DNA from: Bradyrhizobiaceae bacterium
GTDB taxonomy: Bacteria; Bacteroidota; Ignavibacteria; Kapaibacteriales; Kapaibacteriaceae
Direction: 5' to 3'
Assembly (NCBI GenBank): GCA_024103135.1
Contig: JAGFIZ010000052.1
Span: 1-54,634 of the forward strand
Length of the DNA: 54,634 nt
Below are positions 26,447-36,302 of this stretch, in pieces. The stretch's first letter is position 1. Every line of letters starts with the position of its first letter. Position numbers and translations under genes: made by a program. The notes under the pieces are model-generated. The model did no database searches. It was not told the origin of the DNA and worked only from the letters and a program-made list of their open reading frames with translations.

Positions 26447-28716
26447 TGCTTGACCACCACATGTCGTGCGAGGTGATCTTCCTTCGTAGCAACGATGATG
26501 TAGATTCCTGACGGATACTTCCCGAGGTCGATGTCGCCGGCACCCTTGACAGCAACAGTCTCAAGCACGGCACCGTAGGTGTCTACGACTGCAACCTGCA
26601 CGGTGCTGCTGTCCAGCGTTTCAACTTGCACGTGGACGGTGTTCGACGTCGGGTTAGGCCAGGCATTCATACGCAATACACCCGAGGTTGCCGTCTTGAA
26701 GGGAAGGCCGCATACAGAGTCCACCACGAACTGACCGCTTACGGCATGCACGGTAAAGATGTTGGCACAACCATCATTGCCAATCAACGTTGTCTGCCGT
26801 TTGATGCTCAGCTCCGTTGCTGCCGCATTCCCCAGGTAGGTATCAAACGTGAGCATGGCAAACGTGTCGCGTGCAGCGAACGAGCCGCCAGAGCGAAGCT
26901 GGATCTGGAGGTAGCCACGTGGACTCTCCATGAGTTGGAGCACCGTACTGCCTTCCGATGCCGTGCCACCCGTGACGATACCACGGAAGCGCAGCAGCGA
27001 TGGATCGAACGACAACGTCAGACTCGACGTCTGAGCCAGGGCAATGCTTCGTGCATCAACAAGTACCGGTATGTTGATCACCGTGCCGGGCTGTGCTTTG
27101 ACGACGGGTAGCTGTACTCGGATACTGTCGGAGCGGACGCTGGAACCTGACATGGAAATCCGGACAGGAGGTCCGAAGGCATTCGTATAGAGCACCAGCG
27201 TCGCATTCAGCGTTTCAAGTTGTGTTGGTTGATACGATACCTTTAACTCGATCGTACCATCAACATCGATGGGTGGAATTGGGTCGTGCGGACTCATCGT
27301 TATTGCTGCACCAGGCGGCTCTACATGCGCGCTATCAATGCGGGCAATGATGTTCCCCGTATTCTTCACAAACACCGATCGAACTACGGCCGACGGACAG
27401 CTCTCATGCATCACCACAGAGCCAAAGTCGATTTGCTGCGGTGTAACCGACACCTGTGGCTTTCTTGCAAACCCTCTGAAGACAAGTACTTTTTGGTCGG
27501 CACCATCGGGGATACCACGAACCGATCGCGTGAGCAAATCGGTCTGGATCACGTAACGTTCGATGTGCAGTCCGCCATTGATGGGTTTGAACCGAACATG
27601 TAGCGTATCGAACTCATTCGTGCGAGTGTCCAAGCCCCCTTCCATCAATGACTTTTCGATGATGAAGGCTGCAGTATCCGAAGGCGTGCCGATTTCCGTT
27701 TCACTCAAATACCGAATGTGAATGTTGCCGGTGTTCTTGAGGATGATCTTTGCAAGCTTTCCACCAGAGCCATCGGCATTCACGTCGGCAAAATCAATGG
27801 TATCGGCGAGCATGCCGGGGCGTACTGTTACAGGAGGTGGGACGCCATTTGCAGCATCCACGGTGAGTTCCTGTTTTACGCCGACGCCAGACAAGCTGGT
27901 TGTCACGGAGTCCGCATTACTTCCCTGATTAGGTCGGTAGACCACAATGAAATCAGCACTATCCTTCCCCACGTTGTGAGGTCGGTACTTCAAATCCCAC
28001 GTCAGACTTTTATGTGGTGCAAACACCGCTGTCTGCAACGTATCAACCACAAACTCTGGTGATCCGACAACGCTTGTGCGATAGACCAACTTCTGCTGCT
28101 CAACCGGAATCGGTATGCTCGAAGCGTTTCCAATCGCATAGGATTCGGAAGGGGGCTGCGGTGACGGGAGAACATACACACTGTCGAATCGGATGACTGG
28201 CTTGTTGGTGGCCACCGTATTGCGCGTCTTCAAGGCCAGCATCAGAAACCGCTTGAACACTGCTGGTCCTAGCGTATCGGTTTGCGAAACGACGCGTAGT
28301 TCAAGGAATGCCTTGGCAATCACATCAGGTGGAAACACCGGATTGTTCTTCACGGCCTTGTACAGCACGTGAAGCGTATCGGTACTATGCGGTGCGATGA
28401 TGTACGGAAGAATTTCGACGCCTTCGAACTCCTCCTTGCGTGGGTCGGACGGCAACACATCCGGTGTGTTCACAATCTGGTAGTACGGTTCGGCATTGGG
28501 ATTGGTCTGAAGGATACAGACAGGCACGTCACCATTATTGCGCACGTAGAACGGGACGCTTACGGGATAGCCCTCCAACGTCACCCCAAAATCCATCACG
28601 GTATCGGCACGATTATTATCGTCCCAATACACCTCGACATTCGGTTGTGCCAGTGCAGGCATGCACCAACACATGATAAGCAGTGCAAGAACGTGGCGAA
28701 TTGCCACTCGTGACAT
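26443..28716 (-). CDS. Large T9SS cargo with choice-of-anchor-D-like and cohesin-like domains
   Basis: 757 aa from ATG 28716; the frame runs on to 28926 inside nuoN, but this ATG gives a proper signal peptide (IRHVLALLIMCWCMPALAQ). Several Ig-like repeats of the choice-of-anchor-D/ASPM-SPD2-Hydin kind follow ('TVMDFGVTLEGYPVSVPFYV', 'VTPQQIDFGSVVMHESC'). A domain around residues 545-680 looks like a cohesin ('VVKAQPGTVINIPVLVDA', 'LTLSFDPSLLRF'). The last ~70 residues are a T9SS type A sorting domain starting 'NAWPNPTSNTVHVQV'. It overlaps nuoN by one base and the barrel gene by four. The protein should be on or outside the outer membrane; ligands are unknown. Confidence 0.8.
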   Translation of the reverse strand: MSRVAIRHVLALLIMCWCMPALAQPNVEVYWDDNNRADTVMDFGVTLEGYPVSVPFYVRNNGDVPVCILQTNPNAEPYYQIVNTPDVLPSDPRKEEFEGVEILPYIIAPHSTDTLHVLYKAVKNNPVFPPDVIAKAFLELRVVSQTDTLGPAVFKRFLMLALKTRNTVATNKPVIRFDSVYVLPSPQPPSESYAIGNASSIPIPVEQQKLVYRTSVVGSPEFVVDTLQTAVFAPHKSLTWDLKYRPHNVGKDSADFIVVYRPNQGSNADSVTTSLSGVGVKQELTVDAANGVPPPVTVRPGMLADTIDFADVNADGSGGKLAKIILKNTGNIHIRYLSETEIGTPSDTAAFIIEKSLMEGGLDTRTNEFDTLHVRFKPINGGLHIERYVIQTDLLTRSVRGIPDGADQKVLVFRGFARKPQVSVTPQQIDFGSVVMHESCPSAVVRSVFVKNTGNIIARIDSAHVEPPGAAITMSPHDPIPPIDVDGTIELKVSYQPTQLETLNATLVLYTNAFGPPVRISMSGSSVRSDSIRVQLPVVKAQPGTVINIPVLVDARSIALAQTSSLTLSFDPSLLRFRGIVTGGTASEGSTVLQLMESPRGYLQIQLRSGGSFAARDTFAMLTFDTYLGNAAATELSIKRQTTLIGNDGCANIFTVHAVSGQFVVDSVCGLPFKTATSGVLRMNAWPNPTSNTVHVQVETLDSSTVQVAVVDTYGAVLETVAVKGAGDIDLGKYPSGIYIIVATKEDHLARHVVVKQ

Positions 28717-30152
28717 TACCAAGAACCAATCAACGAGGTAAGCAAACCAGGGAGTACGCCAAGGACGACGATGGCTACCGAGCAAATGGCAACCGTGAGG
28801 CCGGCCATTCCGGTTTGCGCCGATGGCTGTGTATCGTGCGAGTCTTGGAAGTACATCTTGACCACCAGTCCTAGGTAGAACCAAACAGAGATCACTGATG
28901 ATGCCACTGCGATGATCGTTAGCCATGTGAAGCCACTTTCGACTGCCGAATAGAACAGAAGGTACTTTCCAAAGAAACCAGCGAATGGCGGTATGCCTGC
29001 AAGCGAGAACATGAACATGGCCATGACGGCTGCCAACATTGGGTGGCGCTTCGACAAACCGGCGTAACCATCGAGTTCCAACGATGCATCGTTTTCGTTC
29101 TCAAGGATGCCGACAACCACGAAGGCACCAAGTTGCATGAAGGTATAGGCCGTAAGATAGAAGATGATGGCTTGATGTCCATTGGCCGTTCCTGCAACGA
29201 GTCCCATCAACACATAGCCAGCATGAGCTACGGATGAGTACGCCAGCATACGTTTGATGTTGGTTTGCACCACTGCTGTGATGTTTCCAACCAGCATTGT
29301 TACGGCCGAGATCACGGCAAGCATCGTCTGCAGCGTCGGCGTCATCGCAGCCCCTTGCACCATTGGCATGAGCACCGTAAAGAGTGGGATCAAAGCAGAG
29401 AAGGCCGCGGCCTTACCTGCCGTACTCATGAACGATGTAACGACCGTAGGCGCACCTTCGTAGACGTCGGGTGCCCACTGATGGAATGGGAATGCAGCAA
29501 TCTTAAACGATAGACCGACGGCAATCAACACTGCACCAACGGCAAGTAGTACCGGGAACTGGCTCGTACCAGCCACGATGGTGGCAAGGATCACGCTGTA
29601 GTCAAGCGATGTTGTTGCACCATAGAGCATGGCCATACCGTAGGCCAGGAAGCCCGAGGCAAACGCGCCAAGGAGGAAATACTTGAGTCCGCTTTCTACA
29701 CTCCGTATCCTGTCGCGCAGGAACCCCGCCATAATGTAGAAGCTAATCGACATCAACTCGACACCAACGAAGAGCACCAGAAGATTCCGAGCGTGGGCCA
29801 TGAGCATCATTCCGGCAATACTGCTCACCAGCATGGTATAGAATTCGTCGAAGCCACCGCCATTGCGTTCCATGTACTCCCGCGCAGCCAGCATGGCCAG
29901 CACACCAGTGCCACAGAAGAGCAAGTCGAAGTAGGCAGCAACACCACCAACGACAATCATGTTGTGGAAGGTGGTTCCACTATGCCAGAAGGTGAGGATG
30001 CTGAGCAATCCTGTGAGGACAAGCGTTGCCATGTAGTAGCCGTACACCAAGCGGGACTGTCCACGAGAGAATGCCTGGATTACAATGCCAATGCCACCCA
30101 GAGCAAGCCAGATGACAACAAGGGGAAGCGAGCCAAAGAAATCGATTTGCAT
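28716..30152 (-). CDS. nuoN: NADH-quinone oxidoreductase subunit N
   Basis: 478-aa proton-pumping antiporter-like subunit of respiratory complex I, with about 14 membrane helices. 'FVGVELMSISFYIMAGF' carries the conserved Glu of helix 5. 'FPFHQWAPDVYEGAPT' and 'NIKRMLAYSSVAHAGY' contain the family's lysine-bearing helices. It is 2 bases downstream of nuoM. The next gene, a T9SS cargo, starts in its stop codon. Confidence 0.95.
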   Translation of the reverse strand: MQIDFFGSLPLVVIWLALGGIGIVIQAFSRGQSRLVYGYYMATLVLTGLLSILTFWHSGTTFHNMIVVGGVAAYFDLLFCGTGVLAMLAAREYMERNGGGFDEFYTMLVSSIAGMMLMAHARNLLVLFVGVELMSISFYIMAGFLRDRIRSVESGLKYFLLGAFASGFLAYGMAMLYGATTSLDYSVILATIVAGTSQFPVLLAVGAVLIAVGLSFKIAAFPFHQWAPDVYEGAPTVVTSFMSTAGKAAAFSALIPLFTVLMPMVQGAAMTPTLQTMLAVISAVTMLVGNITAVVQTNIKRMLAYSSVAHAGYVLMGLVAGTANGHQAIIFYLTAYTFMQLGAFVVVGILENENDASLELDGYAGLSKRHPMLAAVMAMFMFSLAGIPPFAGFFGKYLLFYSAVESGFTWLTIIAVASSVISVWFYLGLVVKMYFQDSHDTQPSAQTGMAGLTVAICSVAIVVLGVLPGLLTSLIGSW

Positions 30153-30154
30153 GG

Positions 30155-31717
30155 TTAGTGCTGGTTTTGCGCTGTAGTGTTAAAGGTGATTTGTTCTACT
30201 TGCGACACCACATGGCGCACACTGTTTTCTGCCAGATCCATAAAGGTTCGTGGTGCCACACCGATCCAAATCATGAGGATGGTGAGTGGTATCAGCTGCC
30301 AATACTCCAGTCGTGTGAGATCACGCAGATGATGGTTCTCGGGATTTTCGTTCTGTCCGAACATCACGCGTTGGAACATCCACAACAAATAACATGCGGC
30401 AAAGATTACGCCCGTGGCTGCGATAACGCCATATGCCCAATGATTGAGAATTGGACTGGTAAATGCACCCATGAGGGTAAGGAACTCTCCAACAAAACCA
30501 TTGAGTCCAGGAAGGCCTACCGAGGCAAGCATGGCAATCATGAAGAGCACGGCAAACTTGGGCATGACCTTGGTGATACCACCGTACTCGGCTATTTCAC
30601 GAGTATGCCTGCGCTCGTACAGTACGCCAACGCAAATAAAGAGGGCGCCGGTGCTCAAGCCGTGATTGACCATTTGAATTACGGCACCTTGCACTCCGAC
30701 AACCGTCATCGAAAAGATGCCCAGTACGACAAAGCCCATGTGGCTTACCGAGGAATAGGCAACCAGCTTCTTGAAATCCGTCTGCACCATGGCCACCAGG
30801 GCACCATAGATGATGCCGACAACGGCCAGCACACTCATTACGCTTGCAAGCTCCACCGATGCTTGTGGGAATAGCTCAAGGTTGAAACGAATCAAACCAT
30901 AGCTACCCATCTTTAGCAGCAGCGATGCAAGAATCACGGAACCGGCCGTCGGCGCCTGAACGTGAGCATCGGGCAACCAGGTGTGGAATGGGAATAGCGG
31001 AACCTTGATGCAGAAGCTCAAGGCAAAGGCCAGGAAGAGCCAGAACTGAATATCGGCAGGAATGTTGGGTCCTACTGCTCTTAGCTTTAACAGGTCAGTC
31101 GTAAATCCCAGCCCCTGCGCTTCGGCTGCAAAACCAAGCCAGAGGATGGCAATGAGCATGAGGAGTGAACCGACCAACGTGTACAGGAAGAACTTCACTG
31201 CAGCATACACACGGTTCTGTCCGCCCCACACGCCGATAATGAACACCATCGGAATCAGGATCAATTCCCAGAACACGTAGAACAGGAAGGTATCGAGGGC
31301 AACGAAGACACCAGTCATCCCAAACTGCAGAAGCAGCATGAGCAGATAGTACTCCTTGTGGCGCTGCTTGATGCTTTTCAGACTCACCAGAATTGCCACC
31401 GGCATGATAAACGTCGTAAGCAACACCAGCAACAAGCTGGTACCATCAATGCCAATGCGGAACCCGGAGTCGAGTGCGGCAATCCATTGGGTATTCACAA
31501 CAAACTGCATGGCATGCGTGCCTGCATCGAAGCCAGGCAGCAAGAACAACGAACCCACGAAGGTGAGGACGGTGGTAACCAGAGCGATACTCTTGATTGC
31601 TCGCTCTTGAGTTTTTTGTGTTAATGCAATCGCAACTGCCCCAGCCACAGGCGCAAAGAGCGAGAAGAGGAGAGCGGTTACGCCCATAAGATGAATCGTC
31701 CCAATGGTGTCATGCAA
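30155..31717 (-). CDS. nuoM: NADH-quinone oxidoreductase subunit M
   Basis: 520-aa proton-pumping subunit of complex I. 'FYVFWELILIPMVFIIGVWGG' has the conserved helix-5 Glu, 'FHTWLPDAHVQAPTAGSVI' is the signature, and 'DFKKLVAYSSVSHMGFVV' holds the pumping Lys region. It is the first gene of its unit: the gene upstream is a histidine kinase on the other strand, so nuoL and the rest of complex I are elsewhere. A weak -7-like TATATTGC lies in the 88-bp gap. Confidence 0.95.
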   Translation of the reverse strand: MHDTIGTIHLMGVTALLFSLFAPVAGAVAIALTQKTQERAIKSIALVTTVLTFVGSLFLLPGFDAGTHAMQFVVNTQWIAALDSGFRIGIDGTSLLLVLLTTFIMPVAILVSLKSIKQRHKEYYLLMLLLQFGMTGVFVALDTFLFYVFWELILIPMVFIIGVWGGQNRVYAAVKFFLYTLVGSLLMLIAILWLGFAAEAQGLGFTTDLLKLRAVGPNIPADIQFWLFLAFALSFCIKVPLFPFHTWLPDAHVQAPTAGSVILASLLLKMGSYGLIRFNLELFPQASVELASVMSVLAVVGIIYGALVAMVQTDFKKLVAYSSVSHMGFVVLGIFSMTVVGVQGAVIQMVNHGLSTGALFICVGVLYERRHTREIAEYGGITKVMPKFAVLFMIAMLASVGLPGLNGFVGEFLTLMGAFTSPILNHWAYGVIAATGVIFAACYLLWMFQRVMFGQNENPENHHLRDLTRLEYWQLIPLTILMIWIGVAPRTFMDLAENSVRHVVSQVEQITFNTTAQNQH

Positions 31718-31805
31718 AGAGATGCTTCTTTATAGCGGTGCAATATAGCAAGCAATTCCCTTGGACTAAGGGTTCTCTCTATTGGACGCTACTCCGTAAC
31801 TTGGG

Positions 31806-33929
31806 GTGAACGACCTACGTGATCATGCGTACGCACCTATGCTCAGAACCGATCAGAATGCAGAGTTAAGAGAGGCAATCGCCGCAGCACGGCGTGACCT
31901 TGTCACAAGTCCGCAGCCTGGCATTGTCAAACCTGCCCTTGAGCATGCCCATCATCTGGCTACCGTCTGTGACGACCCCGAGCTCCTTACCGAACTCGGC
32001 ATCGTCCTTGCCCAACACTACAACAACTTTGGGAACACGTCCCTCGCCCAGGAGTGGCTGCAAAAATCGCGAGCATGGGCAGGATCAAACGTCGAGTCCA
32101 TTGCCTGGGTAACGTATACGCAAGCTGGTATGCTGCTCAATGAGCGTAAGGCGGACGAGGTCCTGGAACTCCTTGCGCCCTATCACTCGACCGATGTCGT
32201 GACGGACAAACGACTGAATGCTCGCATCCAGACCATGCGGGCCTGCGCTCTTGATTCCATCGGCTTGGTGGACGATGCCGAACAGGCCTTCAAGACGGCT
32301 ATCCTTTTGCGCGAAGAATTGAACGACGAGGTCGGCCTGGCAACGGTCTACTACAACTTTGGCGAATTCTGCATGCGCAGGGATGACGATGTGCGTGCAC
32401 TTGAGTACTTCCAGAAAACCCGCGCCATCGAGCTTAAGAAACGCAATAACGTCGGCCTAGCTCAGACGTGCTGTCACCTGGCCATGCTTCATGCCAAAAA
32501 CGGAGAGCGTGATCAGGCCATGGAGGCCTACAAACAGGCACAGGATTGTGCACTTGCGGCAGGAGTGCCAATGGTCGTTGCCATGGTCAAGGCCAATGGA
32601 GCGGAACTCTACGGTCAGCTCAAGAACAAGACGGCCCAACTCGCCTCGTTGCTCGATGCAAAAACCTACCTGGATCGACATCGGTTTGATAGCATTCGTG
32701 GCCAGGTGTTGGGGAATCTTGCAAGCGTCTACGTGGACAACAACGAGCTGGACAAGGCGCTACCGCTGTTGGACGAAGCACTGGAAATCAGCAGGAAGGA
32801 AGGGCATAAGTATGCTCAGGGCTATTGGCTCTACACCAAGGGTAGACTGCTGAACATGAAAGGCAAGTTTGCAGAGGCCATTCCTTTGCTTACCGAGGCA
32901 CGCGACTGTTTGGCTTCCGTTCAAGCTCACGTGTATACGTTGCATGCATTCGCAGAACTGGCTCGTGCGCAGGCAGGACTTGGCATCACCAACGATGCCT
33001 TCAAGACAATGTCGGAATGGGCTACGGTTTACGTCGAGCAACACACCGAAGGTCTTCAGGCACGGATGCGTCGGCTCCAGCGTCTGCGTGAACAGGAGAA
33101 ACTCGACCACGACAAGGAAGTCTTCCGTCTGCGTAGCGTTGAACTGGCAGCTGCCAATGAAAAGTTGGCCCAAGTGAATGCTCGACTGGAAGAAACAAAC
33201 AAAACTGTGCTCCTGGCAAACAAGGAACTTGTCGACCTTGCATCAGAGAAGGACGAGTTCATGACCATCGCCGCGCACGACTTGCGCAATCCCCTCTCCG
33301 ATATGCGATCGATGCTCCAAACGGTTATCAATCACTACGATCTGATTGGCCGTGACGATGTCTTTGATGTATGCCGGGATTTGCTGTCGACGGTGACGCG
33401 CATGGAAGCAACCATCCACTCCTTCCTGGAGATTAGTCGGTCGGACAAGCGGACAAGTGGACTCAACATTGACAAGGTTGATCTCGTGCGCTTTGCCCAT
33501 CGTGCTGCAGAGCGACATTTTGCACGGGCTGACTCGAAGGATATCTCCATTCAAGTGCTTGCCGCTACAGCTTCGGTTTGGGCATGGGGCGATCCGTCGA
33601 TCATCGATGCAGTACTCGACAACCTGGTAAGCAATGCGGTGAAGTACAGTCCCTACAATTCTGTCGTGACGATTCACGCACAGCATAGCAATGGCTATCC
33701 AGAGGTGAAGGTTTGCGACGAGGGTCCTGGTGTTTCGTCGCAGGACCGATCGAAACTCTTTACCAAATACTCACGTATCGGCAACCGCCCGACTGGCGGA
33801 GAAGAGAGTATCGGTCTTGGCCTCTACCTTGCCAAACGCATGTCGGAGCGAATGAAAGGAACCATTGAGTATGCAGACCAACCTGGTGGTGGAGCGGCAT
33901 TCACGCTACGAATGCAACCAGTCGATTAA
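31806..33929 (+). CDS. Cytoplasmic TPR-sensor histidine kinase
   Basis: 707 aa without membrane helices. Residues ~20-420 are TPR-like helical repeats ('TVYYNFGEFCMRRDDDVRALEYFQ', 'LGNLASVYVDNNELDKALPLL'). A coiled coil (about 420-480, 'EEKLAQVNARLEETNK'-like heptads) leads to the kinase core: H-box 'MTIAAHDLRNPLSDMRSML', N-box 'DNLVSNAVKYSP', G1 'VCDEGPGVS' and G2 'IGLGLYLAKRM'. No receiver domain or response regulator is adjacent. Start GTG 31806 is used here; ATG 31839 is an alternative. The end overlaps the following T9SS gene by 59 bases, hinting at a functional link. Confidence 0.85.
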   Translation: MNDLRDHAYAPMLRTDQNAELREAIAAARRDLVTSPQPGIVKPALEHAHHLATVCDDPELLTELGIVLAQHYNNFGNTSLAQEWLQKSRAWAGSNVESIAWVTYTQAGMLLNERKADEVLELLAPYHSTDVVTDKRLNARIQTMRACALDSIGLVDDAEQAFKTAILLREELNDEVGLATVYYNFGEFCMRRDDDVRALEYFQKTRAIELKKRNNVGLAQTCCHLAMLHAKNGERDQAMEAYKQAQDCALAAGVPMVVAMVKANGAELYGQLKNKTAQLASLLDAKTYLDRHRFDSIRGQVLGNLASVYVDNNELDKALPLLDEALEISRKEGHKYAQGYWLYTKGRLLNMKGKFAEAIPLLTEARDCLASVQAHVYTLHAFAELARAQAGLGITNDAFKTMSEWATVYVEQHTEGLQARMRRLQRLREQEKLDHDKEVFRLRSVELAAANEKLAQVNARLEETNKTVLLANKELVDLASEKDEFMTIAAHDLRNPLSDMRSMLQTVINHYDLIGRDDVFDVCRDLLSTVTRMEATIHSFLEISRSDKRTSGLNIDKVDLVRFAHRAAERHFARADSKDISIQVLAATASVWAWGDPSIIDAVLDNLVSNAVKYSPYNSVVTIHAQHSNGYPEVKVCDEGPGVSSQDRSKLFTKYSRIGNRPTGGEESIGLGLYLAKRMSERMKGTIEYADQPGGGAAFTLRMQPVD

Positions 33930-36075
33930 GAATTCGAGGATTGTATCCCGCATCATTGGCGCATGTTTCGCCATCGTCCTCACATGGACCTTGCTACCAA
34001 CAACACTCACTGCACAAATACTCGGTGTGCAATGGGATTGGCTTACGCCTACACCCACAGGCGTTCGGTTAACGGATGTTACGTCGTTTGATGGTGGCGT
34101 AGTCATTGCCTGTGGCGATCAGTCTACGTTACTGCGCAGTACGGATAATGGTGCTACATGGTCTTCACTGGGATCGGCTTACGCCTTTGCACATGTAGGG
34201 CGGACAACAACCTCATGCTGGGCTCTGACTGTCGATGCACAGTTGTTTGCTTCTACGGATGCTGGACTCACGTGGTCGGCAGTGCAGGTACCTAGCCCCC
34301 TATCGGCAATGTGTTTGGAAACAAGCGGCAACAACATTGTTGTCAGTGGTGGTATCGATGCAGTAGCCTACTCTACGGATGGTGGAGCTACATGGCGCAA
34401 CAAGACGTTGGACCTTGGTATGGTGGCTCAGGCAGGTATCGATAGTGCTGGTACGTTCTATGTTCAGAATGCCCAAGGAAAGGTCGTATCGTTCGGCGCC
34501 GATGGTACAACGATCAAACAGTATCCGGCTCCGTACAATGGATCATTCACACACTTTGCCGTCTCCCCTGCTGGCACATTGGCCATGGGCACACCGGACA
34601 AGGGTGTATTCGTTTGGTCGAAAACATCAATGTTCTGGTCGTTCTCTACCATGCCCCTTACCCAGCCAATTGCTGGGCTGGCAAGCTTGCACACTGGATA
34701 CTTCATCGCCTCGACCGTACAAGGCACGATCTACACGTCGAATGATGATGGCAAGAACTTCAGCAATACGTCATCTTCATTTGCACCAGTTGTTGCTCAG
34801 GCATTTACGGTTGCCGATGATGGCTCCTGGCTTGGCGTCGGCACGGATGGCTTGATCATCAGAGCTGATGCATTTTCACCTACATGGTCATCCGTTGTTG
34901 AACGAAGCTTGAGTGTGATCACTGCCGTGCATTCAACGTCGACTGGTGTTCTCGTGTATGGTTGCGCCGATGGATCGTTGTTCAAGCGGAATGCTGGTAG
35001 CTCTGAGTGGACAAAACTTCAAAGTCCGACAAACAGCCAAATCCGTTCCCTTTGTTCGAATGATGATGGAACGCTCTTTCTTGCATCGGAAGTCAGCGGT
35101 GACGGCCATGGCTTGTTCACGTCTGCAGATGATGGTGTAACGTGGAGTGCACTTACCTCCGCCGATCTCTCAACGGCTGCAGGATTCGAAGGACTCTCGA
35201 TGTCGGGCAGTGGAACTGGTTATGGCATTTCGCTCGGCAGACTGTATAAGACCCTTGATGCAGGGGCGACGTGGACAGTCGTACCGTTCGTCGTTGATGG
35301 CTTGCCACTCACGTTCGACAAGGTGTTTGATGTCGTGAATGCCTCGACGTTGTGGTGTACGGCAGTGGGCGACTCCAACCTGTATCGAACAACCGATGGT
35401 GGAGCCACGTTTACGCGAATCAACCATACTGGATTCGGCAAGCCGTTGTTCGTTGAAGGAGTAAGCGCCGATGTTGTCTATACGGGTTCTGTAGTCTCGT
35501 TCAATGTGTCAACGGATGGTGGTGCAACGTGGACACGTACACCACAGACGGCGAAGTACAACGACGTTGCATCAAGCACAAGCAGTGGACTTCTCGCTGC
35601 ATTTTCACGAGACGTGTTGTACCTGCGAAGACCAACCGATGCAACATGGAGCGGCTTCGGCATTCCAGGTAACATCCAACCACAACGGTCGTCGGCACCA
35701 AAGGCGATGGCATGGCTCGATAACGATCACGTTGTACTCTCCGTTGGTATCGGATGCCTTGTGCAGGCAACATTGCAAACGATTTCTTCCGTGACAAACG
35801 ATGATGTAAAACCAACAACACCACTCACTGTTGTAAACGGAAGCGGGATACTCTTTGGTCCAAACAACAGCATTAGCGATGCCGTCGACGTAGAGTTGCT
35901 CGACGCAACAGGCAAGTCCGTCACGCAGGCAAGCGTGTTTGCCGATACAGCACGAATGCGCCTCGATATACCGTCACGTCCACCAGCAGGCCTCTACACG
36001 CTTCGCAGTCAGTCGGTAAGGGGCTCAAGGCATTCGCAGGCACCAGCACTGTTAGGTTACGTGTTGCTCTGGTAG
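33871..36075 (+). CDS. BNR-repeat (Ycf48-like propeller) secreted protein with T9SS sorting domain
   Basis: 734 aa. The start ATG at 33871 has AAGGA 10 bases before it and lies inside the kinase gene; an upstream TTG (33865) is possible. A ~25-residue basic leader precedes the hydrophobic signal (IIGACFAIVLTWTLLPTTLTAQ). Many copies of the Asp-box form 'STDNGATW', 'STDAGLTW', 'STDGGATW', 'TTDGGATF' show a sialidase/Ycf48-like beta-propeller; no sialidase catalytic residues are apparent. The last ~80 residues ('VDVELLDATGKSV', 'PAGLYTLRSQ') are a T9SS type A sorting domain. In Bacteroidota such proteins are abundant surface or secreted propellers of mostly unknown role. Confidence 0.82.
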   Translation: MQTNLVVERHSRYECNQSIKNSRIVSRIIGACFAIVLTWTLLPTTLTAQILGVQWDWLTPTPTGVRLTDVTSFDGGVVIACGDQSTLLRSTDNGATWSSLGSAYAFAHVGRTTTSCWALTVDAQLFASTDAGLTWSAVQVPSPLSAMCLETSGNNIVVSGGIDAVAYSTDGGATWRNKTLDLGMVAQAGIDSAGTFYVQNAQGKVVSFGADGTTIKQYPAPYNGSFTHFAVSPAGTLAMGTPDKGVFVWSKTSMFWSFSTMPLTQPIAGLASLHTGYFIASTVQGTIYTSNDDGKNFSNTSSSFAPVVAQAFTVADDGSWLGVGTDGLIIRADAFSPTWSSVVERSLSVITAVHSTSTGVLVYGCADGSLFKRNAGSSEWTKLQSPTNSQIRSLCSNDDGTLFLASEVSGDGHGLFTSADDGVTWSALTSADLSTAAGFEGLSMSGSGTGYGISLGRLYKTLDAGATWTVVPFVVDGLPLTFDKVFDVVNASTLWCTAVGDSNLYRTTDGGATFTRINHTGFGKPLFVEGVSADVVYTGSVVSFNVSTDGGATWTRTPQTAKYNDVASSTSSGLLAAFSRDVLYLRRPTDATWSGFGIPGNIQPQRSSAPKAMAWLDNDHVVLSVGIGCLVQATLQTISSVTNDDVKPTTPLTVVNGSGILFGPNNSISDAVDVELLDATGKSVTQASVFADTARMRLDIPSRPPAGLYTLRSQSVRGSRHSQAPALLGYVLLW

Positions 36076-36144
36076 GCTGATCTGCAGTAGCACCACATTC
36101 GGGCATGTTCGTTGGCAGGAGGATCGGCGTTGGCTGGTCTAACT

Positions 36145-36152
36145 AGCCCCCT
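36145..36152 (+). repeat. Intergenic copy of the dispersed octamer AGCCCCCT
   Basis: This is the only exact copy of the octamer outside coding sequence; about 19 more, in both orientations, lie inside genes across the window and are listed in the findings. It sits between two convergent genes, 31 bp left of the terminator hairpin. Confidence 0.6.
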
Positions 36153-36182
36153 TGCCATAACAAGATCCTGCTATAAACAGCA

Positions 36183-36203
36183 AACCCCGGATTGACCGGG
36201 GTT
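36183..36203. terminator. Bidirectional terminator hairpin between convergent units
   Basis: AACCCCGG (36183-36190) and CCGGGGTT (36196-36203) form a perfect 8-bp GC-rich stem with loop ATTGA. It is the clearest structure in the 227-bp gap (36076-36302) between the BNR-repeat gene and the last gene of the leftward surface operon. Leftward it is followed by TGCTGTTTAT; there is no strict U-run on either side. Nothing else in the gap looks like a gene. Confidence 0.65.
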
Positions 36204-36302
36204 CACCGTGACCTCAATTCGCACAGCCACTTACGCTTTTTGACACGTTGCACTAGTGCACCGCGTTGACCTCAAGTTGCCTAAGTAGTGTCATGCGATT
36301 TT

